Shown: piece by piece, positions 7,794 through 17,142 of the stretch
How the letters are laid out: each line of letters begins with the position of its first letter
How positions within the stretch are numbered: the stretch's first letter is position 1
Assembly (NCBI RefSeq): GCF_000585255.1
Contig: NZ_JANL01000042.1
Coordinates: 62,001 to 126,000, forward strand
Length of the DNA stretch: 64,000 nt
Source: Alkalibacterium sp. AK22
Lineage (GTDB): Bacteria > Bacillota > Bacilli > Lactobacillales > Carnobacteriaceae_A
Direction: 5' to 3'
Notes under the pieces: generated by a model
What the model saw: only the letters and a program-made list of their open reading frames with translations
Database searches by the model: none
Told to the model about the DNA's origin: nothing
Made by a program: the position numbers and the translations under genes

Positions 7794-9032
7794 GTGCCCG
7801 AGGGTGCCTATCCCGTTACTATGAGCATGATCGTACCGATCAAAGGAGAATTTGAAAAAGCGATTCCCGTCCTCGAGACACTCCAGGCTGCCGGTTTTGA
7901 GGCCTATTTTGTTGGAGGAAGCGTAAGAGATGCATTGCTGGGTAAGTCGGTCAATGATGTCGATATCGCGACTAGTGCTTTTCCGGAAGAAATCAAAAAA
8001 TTGTTCAATAAAACGGTGGATGTGGGTATTGAGCACGGAACTGTCATGGTGCTACTGGAAGGCGAAAGTTATGAAGTCACGACATTTCGGACCGAATCGA
8101 CGTATCAAGACTATAGACGTCCCGATTCGGTCACTTTTGTGCGCTCTTTGGAAGAAGATTTGAAGCGCCGGGACCTTACTATTAATGCTTTTGCGATGGA
8201 TAATGAAGGTCGGATTCAGGATTTTTTTGATGGAGAAAAAGATTTGAAACAGCAAATCATCAGGGCAGTTGGCAAACCGGAAGAACGCTTTAACGAAGAC
8301 GCCTTGCGTATGATGCGGGCTGTCCGCTTTGCCTCACAGCTCGGTTTTCACTTGGAAGCGGACACTTTTTATGCCATTGTAGTCAATGCGCATTTACTGG
8401 AAAATATTGCAGTAGAGCGGATCCAGGTAGAATTTGTCAAAATGGCCATGGGCGATTATTTACTGCAGGGCATGGAAGCCCTCTTTACGACGAATCTGTA
8501 TCAGTACTGTCCTGGACTTAAACATGGAAAGCTTGCTTTGCGCCGCTTTTCTCTTATTCCAGCCAAACTAAAAAAAGAGCGTCATGTGTGGGCGTTGCTG
8601 CTGTATTTTTTAGGTATTCAAAACCCCAAAGAAGGTCAAGCAATCCTCAGGCACTGGAGGTTGTCCAATAAGATCATTTCAGACAGTGTTCAGCTGCTGG
8701 AACTGATTTTATACCGCCACCATTTGCCGCTCAACCACTACATCGTCTACCGCTACACGCCGACATTAATCTGGGAAGCGGAGGAACTGCTTGAAGTGAT
8801 CAAGCTGCCTTCTGACAAGCAGACAGCGGCTAAACTAATCAACACAATCCCCATTCTTGAGCGGGACGAGATTGACATTGACGGCAAGGCTATTATGAAC
8901 GTTGTTAATGCCAGAGGAGGAAGATGGCTTGGAGAAGCCATTGCGATGGCAGAAAAAGCTGTGGTGTTGGGCGCGGTCGAGAATGATCAGCAGGCTATAT
9001 TAAACTGGCTCCAGAAGTATAAATATATTTGA
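7794..9032 (+). CDS. cca: CCA-adding tRNA nucleotidyltransferase
   Basis: A 412-residue class II nucleotidyltransferase that adds or repairs the 3' CCA of tRNA. The catalytic site is visible (YFVGGSVRDALLG, then DVDIATSA carrying the DxD metal ligands), as are RRDLTINAFAM and the template-forming segment EERFNEDALRMMRAVRFASQ. A GTG start at 7794 follows AAAGGAGAG by about 10 bases; ATG 7821 or 7827 are alternatives giving a protein closer to the usual length. It lies between mazG and dinG, its conserved position. Confidence 0.95.
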   Translation: MPEGAYPVTMSMIVPIKGEFEKAIPVLETLQAAGFEAYFVGGSVRDALLGKSVNDVDIATSAFPEEIKKLFNKTVDVGIEHGTVMVLLEGESYEVTTFRTESTYQDYRRPDSVTFVRSLEEDLKRRDLTINAFAMDNEGRIQDFFDGEKDLKQQIIRAVGKPEERFNEDALRMMRAVRFASQLGFHLEADTFYAIVVNAHLLENIAVERIQVEFVKMAMGDYLLQGMEALFTTNLYQYCPGLKHGKLALRRFSLIPAKLKKERHVWALLLYFLGIQNPKEGQAILRHWRLSNKIISDSVQLLELILYRHHLPLNHYIVYRYTPTLIWEAEELLEVIKLPSDKQTAAKLINTIPILERDEIDIDGKAIMNVVNARGGRWLGEAIAMAEKAVVLGAVENDQQAILNWLQKYKYI

Positions 9033-9094
9033 AGCCTGACCTTCGTTCAGCAGGAGCAGGCACTACATATTAGAAATCGAAAAGGAGGGGACAG

Positions 9095-11893
9095 ATGAAG
9101 AAAGATCAGTTATATGCCGTCGTGGATATCGAAGCTACCGGGGCTAGTCTAGGAAGAGACGAGCGCATGATTCAGTTTGCTTGTGTGCTGGTGAAAAACG
9201 GCGAAATCGTGGAGACGTTCGACACCTTTGTCAATCCCTCCCGTAAAGTGAACAAAACGATTCGAGATCTGACAGGGATCACATCCAAGGATCTGGCGAC
9301 TGCACCTTATTTTGAAGATATTGCCGGCCTGATCCATCAGCTTTTGGAAGACACTATATTTGTGGCGCATAATGTTGGTTTCGATTTTCAGTTTCTTAAT
9401 GAATGCTTTCAGCGAGCAGGAATAAGTCCTTTGACTATCCCTGCACTTGATACAGTGGAACTGGCTCAGATTCTGCTGCCCACTGCGGACAGCTATCAGC
9501 TGAAGGAACTGACAAGTGCGTTGGGGTACGATCTATCTCAGGCGCACAATGCTTTATTTGATGCCAAAGCGACTGTTTTTCTGCTCCAGCAGCTCGATAA
9601 AAAACTATTGACGTTGCCACTTGTCACTTTAGAGTCATTGGCAGAGCTAGCTCCATCGACGACAGCTCAGACTGCTCTTTTTTTTGAAGAGGCTTTAGCT
9701 CGTATGCAAGCTGAACCTCAAGATCTGAAAGAGGATCTGATGATTGTGGGAGGAATGGCGCTTAAAAAACCTCAGGCATCAGGTGAACAGGAGCTGCACC
9801 GCAAGTTGCCGGCCTATCCTTATCAGGATAAAGACAAGAAGCGTCTGTTCGATCAAATCGGACTGGAGCAACGCGAAAGCCAAATGCAGATGATGAATGA
9901 CCTGTTTCGTTACTTGAAAAAAGAAAATCCAGAGCATAGTCAGCTTATGGAAGCTGCTCCGGGCGCCGGGAAGACATTCGGCTATCTGCTGCCAGCCTTG
10001 TATCTGGCTACGCCACAAGATCGCATCGTTATTTCGACTTTCACTAAAGTACTGCAGAAACAGCTGGTTGATGAGATTTTGCCACTCTTAAACAGCAGAC
10101 TGCCCTTTCAAAAAACAGTGGCCCTAGTCAAGAGTCCTAGCCACTATATATCTTTGACAGCCTTTTACAAAAAGCTTAAGACAGTCTCAGCCAGGGGAAC
10201 TGAGGCTAAATTTTGTATGAAAGTGTTGGTATGGTTGACAGAGACAGAGGAAGGCGATCTGGAAGAGCTAGGAATACGGACGAGAACGCCGCATCCTTTC
10301 TGGCTGGACATTCGTCCCTCTCATAGGCTGCAACCCATGGCTGCTTTTGAAGAAACAGACTTTCTGTTCCGTCGGAGCCAAAGAATCAATCAGGCCTCTA
10401 TACTGGTTACTAATCATGCTTTTCTGGCTAGGGACTGGTTGAATGCAGAACGGCTTTTAAGTACAAATAAACTGATTGTGGACGAAGCACATCATCTGCC
10501 TGATGTAGTTGATGAAACATCGACCGTCACTTTAAAAATCAGCACGCTGCTTAAAGAACTGAAAAACCTGGGAAACGTAGAAAAAGAAGATTCGCTGCTG
10601 CATCAGTTGAATACACAGGCAGTAGAAGCCGTCAAGCCCTATCAGATCCAGGCACTGGGGATGGCGGCGCAGGTCTTGCTGGAAGATTGGGAAGACTGGG
10701 GGATTCAGTGGGTAGAATGGCTGATCTCTTTCAAAGACTATGATCCTAAAGTAATCGAATGGAAAGAGAAAACGATTGACCTCAACACCCTGCCCATGAC
10801 ACTAAAAAAAGAAAACAAGCGCATCAAGACAGCTCTGGATGAGCTGATTTATGTCAGCAATCAGCTGACTTCAGTGCTTGAAGACCAGCCGGAGACCTTG
10901 TCGAATGACAGCAAGCGACTGCTTACCCGTCTACAGGGTCTAACGGACCTGGCCCAGACCGTATCAAAGCGCCTCACTCAGCTCTTTTTTGTTCGTGAAA
11001 AAGGCAGTCTCACGGGCCTGAGATTTTACTCGAAAAATCCCATGAGCACCTTGACCTTTTACCGCTTCAATCAGGACGTAAGAACCGAGTCTTTGAATAA
11101 GCTGAAAGATGCAAAGCACCTGATTCTGACGAGCTCAACGCTTTCTGTCAAGGGGTCGATCCGCTATATCGAACAGGCTCTCCAGCTGGAGAGAACGGCT
11201 TACGTGGAGTACGCTTCCCCTTACGATTTCAGTAAGCAGGGTCGCATTTTTGTTCCCTCAGACCATTATCCGCCTGATTCCAGTACAAGAGCTCATGTGA
11301 CCTTGCTGGCTGATCAGATTGAAGCTGTCGTGAAAGAGAATCCGGAAAACGCTCTGGTCCTTTTCCGCTCGCAAGAAATGATTCAAACTGTACATGATGT
11401 GCTGAAACAACGTGGACGACTATCTCATAAAACTTTGCTGGCTCAGAATATTTCTGGAACACCTTTGAAAATTGCCAAGCAGATTCGTAAAGCTAAGGAA
11501 GTACTGGTACTCGGAGCCGATACCTTCTGGGAAGGTGTTGATTTTCCTGAAGATGAATTGCGAATCGTGATCATTGCCCGGCTGCCGTTCGATTCACCGG
11601 ACATGCCGCTCGTCAAGAACCGTCACCGTCTGCTGAGCGAGCAGGGGCTGAATCCTTTTGTACAAGATATGCTGCCGCGGGCAGTCATGAAATTTAAACA
11701 GGGAATTGGGCGGCTGATTCGCTCCCGTGAAGATAAAGGGGTCTGGATTGTTCTGGATCGCCGGCTCATCGATTCCAGTTATGCCACCGCTTTTGTTGAT
11801 TCCCTGCCCAAAGGCCTTTCAATTGAAGAAGAGCCCCTGGACACGATTGTTCAGGAAAGCTCTGCTTTTTTTGGACAAAAAGAGAAAGACTAG
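9095..11893 (+). CDS. dinG: DinG-type protein: DEDDh exonuclease fused to XPD-like helicase
   Basis: A 932-residue two-part protein. Residues 8-165 form a DEDDh 3'-5' exonuclease like the epsilon subunit (VVDIEATG, HNVGFDFQF, then AHNALFDAKAT with the catalytic His and last Asp). The rest is a superfamily 2 helicase-like region with Walker A (EAAPGAGKTFG), DEAH (IVDEAHHLPD) and a C-terminal QGIGRLIRS motif VI. The region between Walker A and DEAH has only one cysteine, so the iron-sulfur cluster of E. coli DinG is absent; Gram-positive DinG proteins of this type are reported to act mainly as exonucleases. AAAGGAGG precedes ATG 9095. Confidence 0.92.
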   Translation: MKKDQLYAVVDIEATGASLGRDERMIQFACVLVKNGEIVETFDTFVNPSRKVNKTIRDLTGITSKDLATAPYFEDIAGLIHQLLEDTIFVAHNVGFDFQFLNECFQRAGISPLTIPALDTVELAQILLPTADSYQLKELTSALGYDLSQAHNALFDAKATVFLLQQLDKKLLTLPLVTLESLAELAPSTTAQTALFFEEALARMQAEPQDLKEDLMIVGGMALKKPQASGEQELHRKLPAYPYQDKDKKRLFDQIGLEQRESQMQMMNDLFRYLKKENPEHSQLMEAAPGAGKTFGYLLPALYLATPQDRIVISTFTKVLQKQLVDEILPLLNSRLPFQKTVALVKSPSHYISLTAFYKKLKTVSARGTEAKFCMKVLVWLTETEEGDLEELGIRTRTPHPFWLDIRPSHRLQPMAAFEETDFLFRRSQRINQASILVTNHAFLARDWLNAERLLSTNKLIVDEAHHLPDVVDETSTVTLKISTLLKELKNLGNVEKEDSLLHQLNTQAVEAVKPYQIQALGMAAQVLLEDWEDWGIQWVEWLISFKDYDPKVIEWKEKTIDLNTLPMTLKKENKRIKTALDELIYVSNQLTSVLEDQPETLSNDSKRLLTRLQGLTDLAQTVSKRLTQLFFVREKGSLTGLRFYSKNPMSTLTFYRFNQDVRTESLNKLKDAKHLILTSSTLSVKGSIRYIEQALQLERTAYVEYASPYDFSKQGRIFVPSDHYPPDSSTRAHVTLLADQIEAVVKENPENALVLFRSQEMIQTVHDVLKQRGRLSHKTLLAQNISGTPLKIAKQIRKAKEVLVLGADTFWEGVDFPEDELRIVIIARLPFDSPDMPLVKNRHRLLSEQGLNPFVQDMLPRAVMKFKQGIGRLIRSREDKGVWIVLDRRLIDSSYATAFVDSLPKGLSIEEEPLDTIVQESSAFFGQKEKD

Positions 11894-11977
11894 AGCAGTT
11901 ATTTATTTCTGCTGGTTCATTTGCTATACTGTAGAAGTTGAAGTTTAAAACAGCGAAATGGTAATGAGGAGATCTAT

Positions 11978-12451
11978 GTGAAAAAAGTTTTAATTAGTCT
12001 CATCATAGTGATGAGTGTTATCCTGGCAGGCGGATCTTTTCTCCTGTACCGGTCTATTCAGCCTCATTCCCGTGCCAGAAGGGACACGATTGCTTTTGTG
12101 TCTGAAAGAACCAGCCTACAGGAGGCGCAGGACTTCTTTTGGTACAATGGGGAAGAAACATTTCTGACCGTCACTGGGATCAATGAAGAAGGTGTTGAAC
12201 GCATTTATATCGTTCAGCAAGATGGGGGACAAATCCTGTCTTTGTCCAAGGAAAATACTTTGTCCAAAGAGCAGGCCATTCAAATGACAAAGGAAAGCCG
12301 TCAGCCTGACCGCATTCTGAATGCCCGTATTGGTATGCAGGACGACACCCCAATCTGGGAAATCAGCTACCGGAACCAGAACAACCGGCTGGGTTATTTT
12401 ATCATCGACTTGCGTACCGGTGAATGGATACGCACGATCGACAATATTTAG
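11978..12451 (+). CDS. YpmB-like membrane-anchored PepSY-type protein
   Basis: A 157-residue protein with an N-terminal membrane helix (residues 4-25, uncleaved anchor or signal) and an extracytoplasmic part built from two short alpha/beta units, the second resembling PepSY (SKEQAIQMTKESRQP, then PIWEISYRN and YFIIDLRTGEWI). YpmB occupies the same place between dinG and asnS in other Firmicutes; its function is unknown. GTG 11978 follows GAGGAG by 7 bases. It ends 20 bp before asnS. Confidence 0.75.
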   Translation: MKKVLISLIIVMSVILAGGSFLLYRSIQPHSRARRDTIAFVSERTSLQEAQDFFWYNGEETFLTVTGINEEGVERIYIVQQDGGQILSLSKENTLSKEQAIQMTKESRQPDRILNARIGMQDDTPIWEISYRNQNNRLGYFIIDLRTGEWIRTIDNI

Positions 12452-12471
12452 TTTAAAAGGAGACGACAATA

Positions 12472-13767
12472 GTGAAGAAGATTCAGATCATTGATGCCAA
12501 GAAACACGTGGGAGAAAAAGTGAAGATAGGGGCATGGATCGCCAATAAGCGTTCCAGCGGGAAGATTGCCTTTTTAAACCTGCGTGATGGTTCAGCCTTT
12601 TTCCAGGGTGTAGTGGTAAAAAGCCAAGTAGAGGAAGAAGTCTTTGCAGCAGCAAAAAACGTAACACAGGAAAGTTCGGTCTGGGTAATTGGAACAATCT
12701 CTGAAGATGCCCGTTCAAAATTCGGATATGAAATACATATCGAATCGCTTGAGGTAATAGGGGAGTCCGTCGATTACCCCATTACACCGAAAGAACACGG
12801 AACTGAATTCTTGATGGACAACCGTCATTTGTGGCTCCGTTCATCCAAGCAGCATGCGGTGATGCAAGTCCGTAATGAAATCATCCGTGCCACCTATGAA
12901 TTTTATAATCAGGAAGGCTTCGTCAAAGTGGACCCACCGATTCTGACTGGAAGCGCAGCAGAAAATACAACTGAACTCTTCCATACGGAGTACTTTGATC
13001 GTGATGCCTATTTGTCTCAAAGTGGACAGCTATACATGGAAGCAGCAGCTATGGCTTTAGGTAAAGTTTTCTCCTTCGGACCGACTTTTAGAGCTGAAAA
13101 GTCCAAGACGCGCCGTCACCTAATTGAATTCTGGATGATAGAGCCGGAAATGGCCTTCATGGACCAAGACGAGTCCCTTGAAATTCAGGAAAAATATGTT
13201 GCCTATCTGATTCAAAGCGTGCTGGATAATTGTGACCACGCACTGGATGTTCTGGAAAGAGACAAGGAACTCTTGAAGAAATATACAGAACTTCCTTATC
13301 CTCGCGTCTCTTATGATGAGGCGGTCGATTTGCTAAAAGCCAATGACTTTGATGTCACTTGGGGCGAGGACTTCGGTTCGCCTGAGGAAACGTTTATCGC
13401 TGAGCAGTACGATAAGCCCATCTTTATTCTTAACTACCCGAAAGCAATCAAGCCCTTTTACATGAAGCCCCATCCGACCCGCGAAGATATCGTTTTGTGT
13501 GCGGATATGATCGCACCTGAAGGCTATGGTGAGATTATTGGCGGTTCTCAGCGTGAGGATGACTATGAAGCGCTAGGCAAGCAACTGGAAGCTTTTGATC
13601 TGGATATGAAAGAATACGAATGGTATCTGGACCTTAGAAGATACGGAAGCGTGCCGCATTCTGGTTTCGGTCTAGGGCTGGAACGTGCGGTAACCTGGAT
13701 TAGTGGAACAGAACATATCCGTGAAGCCATCCCATTTCCACGCTTGCTGAACCGTATTTATCCGTAA
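12472..13767 (+). CDS. asnS: Asparaginyl-tRNA synthetase
   Basis: A 431-residue class IIb aminoacyl-tRNA synthetase. An N-terminal OB-fold anticodon-binding domain (about residues 1-110, with [20 protein letters not shown]) is followed by the catalytic core: motif 2 around [20 protein letters not shown], where the AsnRS/AspRS distinction favours AsnRS, and motif 3 [16 protein letters not shown] start at 12472 with AAAGGAGA upstream. A terminator follows. No T-box was recognised before it. Confidence 0.96.
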   Translation: MKKIQIIDAKKHVGEKVKIGAWIANKRSSGKIAFLNLRDGSAFFQGVVVKSQVEEEVFAAAKNVTQESSVWVIGTISEDARSKFGYEIHIESLEVIGESVDYPITPKEHGTEFLMDNRHLWLRSSKQHAVMQVRNEIIRATYEFYNQEGFVKVDPPILTGSAAENTTELFHTEYFDRDAYLSQSGQLYMEAAAMALGKVFSFGPTFRAEKSKTRRHLIEFWMIEPEMAFMDQDESLEIQEKYVAYLIQSVLDNCDHALDVLERDKELLKKYTELPYPRVSYDEAVDLLKANDFDVTWGEDFGSPEETFIAEQYDKPIFILNYPKAIKPFYMKPHPTREDIVLCADMIAPEGYGEIIGGSQREDDYEALGKQLEAFDLDMKEYEWYLDLRRYGSVPHSGFGLGLERAVTWISGTEHIREAIPFPRLLNRIYP

Positions 13768-13782
13768 GCATTTAAGATATGT

Positions 13783-13820
13783 GAAGAAAGGATTGGGTAG
13801 ATATCCCAGTCCTTTTCTTC
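13783..13820 (+). terminator. Terminator after asnS
   Basis: GAAGAAAGGATTGGG pairs with CCCAGTCCTTTTCTTC (one G-T pair and one bulged T); the loop is 7 bases. It lies between asnS and dnaD. The T-rich bases fall within the 3' arm. Confidence 0.65.
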
Positions 13821-13848
13821 ATGTCAGAAACAGAAAAGGAGCTGAACT

Positions 13849-14562
13849 ATGTCAGACAAAACAGTGAAAAAATGGATCAATGCAGGAACAACATCTGTGT
13901 CCAATGTCCTGTTAATGCACTACAAGGCGGTCGGCCTGACTGACCAGGATTTAGTTGTGCTCATTCAGCTGATGTCTCTGGTCGATCAGGGACAAAGTTT
14001 TCCTGACAGCCGTCTGCTTGCCGATCGGTTGAATGTATCCAGGGAGGAAGCCTACAAGGCAATCCACAAGCTGATGACAAAGAAATTAGTGACTATTGAA
14101 ACAAGTACGGACGAAGAAGGGATCACACATGATGAATTTTCCTTTGAGCTGCTGTATGATCGCCTGATCCGTTTGCTAGATCAGCAAGATCAGCAAGAAG
14201 AAGAAGAAACGTATATTTTAGATTCAAAGGAATTATATCGTTTATTTGAACAAGAATTCGGCCGCGGATTGTCTGCAATGGAGATTCAGACACTGGATAT
14301 GTGGCTGAATGACGACCAGTATGCTCCGGAACTGATTGAATTGGCTTTGAGAGAAGCGGTCCTCAGCCAAGTATACAGTTTAAAGTATATCGACCGTATC
14401 CTGCTGACCTGGGACAAAAAAAATATCCGGACAAAGGCTCAGGTGGAAAAGGAAACCAAGCGCCACCGACAGCAGGCTGATAAACAGCAGAAAGATGAAA
14501 CGGATACTGAAGATAAACCGGTCCCCATGTACAACTGGCTGAAAGAGCAGCAAAGGGACTGA
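13849..14562 (+). CDS. dnaD: Replication initiation/restart protein DnaD
   Basis: A 237-residue protein with an N-terminal winged-helix domain (about residues 10-100; SNVLLMHYKAVGLTDQDLVV is diagnostic), then a C-terminal DnaB/DnaD (DDBH2) helical domain with the YxxxIxxxW-like ending LKYIDRILLTWDKKNI near residues 180-195 and a charged tail. It helps load the helicase with DnaB and DnaI in Firmicutes. It sits between asnS and nth, as in Bacillus. Confidence 0.92.
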   Translation: MSDKTVKKWINAGTTSVSNVLLMHYKAVGLTDQDLVVLIQLMSLVDQGQSFPDSRLLADRLNVSREEAYKAIHKLMTKKLVTIETSTDEEGITHDEFSFELLYDRLIRLLDQQDQQEEEETYILDSKELYRLFEQEFGRGLSAMEIQTLDMWLNDDQYAPELIELALREAVLSQVYSLKYIDRILLTWDKKNIRTKAQVEKETKRHRQQADKQQKDETDTEDKPVPMYNWLKEQQRD

Positions 14563-14710
14563 GTCGCCTTAAGTAGCCGGGGGAAAGATTGACTGTCTGA
14601 AACTTTTGAGATTTATACCGGTCAAAGGCAGGCCAAATCAATAGCATTCCACTAAAATGAGAGCTAACTGATTTAAACCTGGAACCTACAATAAAGTGAG
14701 GAGCTTGTTA

Positions 14711-15370
14711 ATGACAAAAAAACAGAAGCTGCTGAATGCGGCAGAAACGACCCGTCTGATTGAAGCCATGGGTGTGATGTTTCCGGATGCGGAAGCTGAA
14801 CTGACTCATAAGAACGCTTTTGAGCTTCTGATTGCAGTGATACTTAGTGCACAGACAACAGATATTGCAGTAAATAAAGTGACACCGGCCTTGTTTGAAG
14901 CCTATCCTACACCTGAAATGCTGATGGAAGCTGATCTGGAGGATATAATGGATAAGCTGAAAACGATCGGTTTGTACCGAAACAAGGCAAAGTTTATCAA
15001 AAAATGTTCAAAAGACCTGGTAGAGCGCTTTGGCAGTGTGGTCCCTTCGACACATAAAGAGCTGGAAAGTCTGGCGGGAGTCGGGCGTAAGACAGCTAAT
15101 GTTGTGCTGAGTGTTGCTTTTAATGAGCCAGCCATTGCAGTAGACACACATGTGGACCGGGTCAGCAAAAAATTTGGTATATGTGAACCCAATGCGACAG
15201 TACGTCAAGTTGAAGAAGCCCTGATGCACAAGCTACCCAAAGAATTATGGAGTATTGCTCATCACCGTATGATTTTCTTTGGACGTTACCAGTGTCCGGC
15301 TCGCGCGCACGATCACGATCAGTGCATTGCCAAAATTGCTGAGGCCAGTCGGATGATATCTTCAGTGTAG
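14711..15370 (+). CDS. nth: Endonuclease III (DNA glycosylase/AP lyase) lacking a full Fe-S loop
   Basis: A 219-residue HhH-GPD base-excision repair enzyme acting on oxidised pyrimidines. The helix-hairpin-helix with catalytic lysine (LAGVGRKTANVVLSVAF) and the catalytic aspartate (VDTHVDRVS) are intact. The C-terminal loop, which in E. coli carries four cysteines binding [4Fe-4S], has only two (QCPARAHDHDQC), so a classic cluster cannot form. ATG 14711 is preferred over GTG 14696 because GAGGAG lies 7 bases before it. Confidence 0.92.
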   Translation: MTKKQKLLNAAETTRLIEAMGVMFPDAEAELTHKNAFELLIAVILSAQTTDIAVNKVTPALFEAYPTPEMLMEADLEDIMDKLKTIGLYRNKAKFIKKCSKDLVERFGSVVPSTHKELESLAGVGRKTANVVLSVAFNEPAIAVDTHVDRVSKKFGICEPNATVRQVEEALMHKLPKELWSIAHHRMIFFGRYQCPARAHDHDQCIAKIAEASRMISSV

Positions 15371-15475
15371 AAGGCTGTCCTGACTCAACTGGTTCAGGAT
15401 TCGTTTTCATTAATGAAGACAGTAAGGTATAATTGAATAAAAGGAGAATTTATTTAAGACAAGGAGTACGGATGC

Positions 15476-16732
15476 ATGACTAAAGAAGAAACAGCAGAAC
15501 AGCTAAGTGCCCTAAAAGCGCAGTACAGCCTGTATGAAAACCGGCCTTTTGATCTGACTATTGCCCGTGGCATTCCTTCAACGGACCAATTAAAACTATC
15601 TGAAGCTTTATTGAATGAAACACCGATAAAAAAATGGTATAGTGAAGACGAGCTTGACATAAGAAATTATGGTGGCTTGTTTGGTATCAGAGAAGCAAGA
15701 GCTTTGTTTGGGCAAATGATGGAGACTTCGGTTGATGAAACCTTTGTAGGAGGCAACTCCAGTCTGCAGCTGATGTATGCGACCTTGAATCATTTCATGT
15801 TCACGGCCGACACTCCCTGGTCCAGAGAAGAAAAAGTGAAGTTCATCTGTCCGAGTCCGGGCTATGATCGTCACTGGTTTATGCTGGACCATATGGGTAT
15901 CGAAATGATTCCAGTTGAACTGACTGGAGAGGGACCGGACATGGAAGTGGTTGAAAAGCTGGTTTCTCAGGATCCTGCTGTCAAAGGGATGTTTGTCGTT
16001 CCTACATACAATAACCCTACAGGGGAAACGGTATCCGACGAAGTGGTTGAGCAACTGGCTAATATGCATACAGCAGCAGAAGACTTTATTATTTTGTGGG
16101 ACAACGCTTATGTCGTGCATCACCTGAACGGCGTAAAAGAAAAAGCAGCCAATCTGCTTGAAGCCTGCAAAGCGGCGGGCAGTCCCGACCGGGTCATCCA
16201 GTATGTATCGACATCCAAGATGACCTTGCCTGGCGCAGGAGTTGCCGCTATGGGAGCTTCTGAGGCTCGTATCAAAGAACTGGCCCTGGAATTCAGCAAG
16301 CAGCTGATCAGCTTTGACAAAATCAATCAGATGCGCCATGTCCTCTTCCTGAAAGATATGGAAACGATCGAAGCCCATATGGAAAAGCATGCTGAAATCC
16401 TGGCACCCAAATTTGAATGGATCGATGCAATCCTGTCGGCTTACTTCTCAGGCGACCGGTCTTCCTTTGTGAGCTGGACCCGACCGAATGGTGGGTATTT
16501 TGTCCATTTAACGACTCAAAACGGCTGTGCTACTGAGATTGTTGCCAAAATGAAGCACATTGGGATTGAACTGACCCCGGCAAATGCAGCGTACCCTTAC
16601 GGCATTAATCCTAAGGATAACAGTATCCGTTTGGCACCAAGCTTTGCCAGGATGGATGATCTGGAAATCGCCATGGAAGCTCTCTGTATCTGTATCGAAC
16701 TGGTCACACTAGAAAAAAACAATGAGGAGTAG
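15476..16732 (+). CDS. Class I aminotransferase of the MocR-like/Rv3722c type
   Basis: A 418-residue PLP enzyme of the Asp_aminotransf group (PF12897), not the common AspB type. Features include ARGIPSTDQLKLSEALLN, NYGGLFGIREARALFG, VVPTYNNPTGETVS, the WDNAYVVHH segment holding the PLP-contacting Asp, and the Schiff-base lysine in STSKMTLPGAG. The mycobacterial homologue is an aspartate aminotransferase, so an aspartate/glutamate role is the best guess. AAGGAG lies 9 bases before ATG 15476; TATAAT at 15428-15433 may be its -10. The YtxH-like gene follows 5 bases later. Confidence 0.82.
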   Translation: MTKEETAEQLSALKAQYSLYENRPFDLTIARGIPSTDQLKLSEALLNETPIKKWYSEDELDIRNYGGLFGIREARALFGQMMETSVDETFVGGNSSLQLMYATLNHFMFTADTPWSREEKVKFICPSPGYDRHWFMLDHMGIEMIPVELTGEGPDMEVVEKLVSQDPAVKGMFVVPTYNNPTGETVSDEVVEQLANMHTAAEDFIILWDNAYVVHHLNGVKEKAANLLEACKAAGSPDRVIQYVSTSKMTLPGAGVAAMGASEARIKELALEFSKQLISFDKINQMRHVLFLKDMETIEAHMEKHAEILAPKFEWIDAILSAYFSGDRSSFVSWTRPNGGYFVHLTTQNGCATEIVAKMKHIGIELTPANAAYPYGINPKDNSIRLAPSFARMDDLEIAMEALCICIELVTLEKNNEE

Positions 16733-16737
16733 ATGAT

Positions 16738-17043
16738 ATGTCTAAAAAAACGTTTGGTTTTGGAATGATCCTGGGTTCACTGGTTGGAACAGCTGCAGCT
16801 TACCTGCTGGCTCCCAAGTCCGGTGAAGCTTTTCAGAAAGATATTAAGTTTAAGGCACAAGAAACAAAAAACAAAGCAGTGGTCCGTCTGGATGAAGCAC
16901 TGATGGAAACGGAAATGTGGCTGGATCAGAAAATGACGGAGCAGGATATCAGAAATGAACCCATCCGTTACGAACGTACACCCGAAAATACGGCGCCGGC
17001 GCCTGATTATACAGAATCCCCGGACGTCTTTATAGAAGAATAA
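16738..17043 (+). CDS. YtxH-like small membrane protein
   Basis: A 101-residue protein with the YtxH signature: a glycine-rich membrane segment GMILGSLVGTAAAYLLAPKS near residues 9-28, followed by a charged helical part and an acidic proline-rich tail. YtxH-type proteins are associated with stress and the envelope, but no mechanism is established. It is close behind the aminotransferase gene and probably shares its transcript. Confidence 0.75.
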   Translation: MSKKTFGFGMILGSLVGTAAAYLLAPKSGEAFQKDIKFKAQETKNKAVVRLDEALMETEMWLDQKMTEQDIRNEPIRYERTPENTAPAPDYTESPDVFIEE

Positions 17044-17093
17044 AGAAATCATAAGAGAGGAGAGAGGATCTTTCCTCTTTCCCTTTAAATTCA

Positions 17094-17109
17094 AATGAAT
17101 AAATATGCT
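17094..17109 (+). promoter_or_regulatory. ArgR-box-like site before arcA
   Basis: AATGAATAAATATGCT lies 34 bases before the arcA start codon. It matches the site in front of argR (25425-25440) at most positions and resembles the first half and centre of the ARG box TGAATWWWWATTCA, but its second half is degenerate. Confidence 0.4.
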
Positions 17110-17142
17110 ATTTTTTAAATAACTATACCATAGGAGGCAATC

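Noticed and set aside
15608-16390. Minus-strand 260-codon frame inside the aminotransferase gene
   Set aside because: It is long, but fully antisense to a well-supported PLP enzyme, and its residue make-up (many His, Phe and Cys) is typical of a shadow frame.
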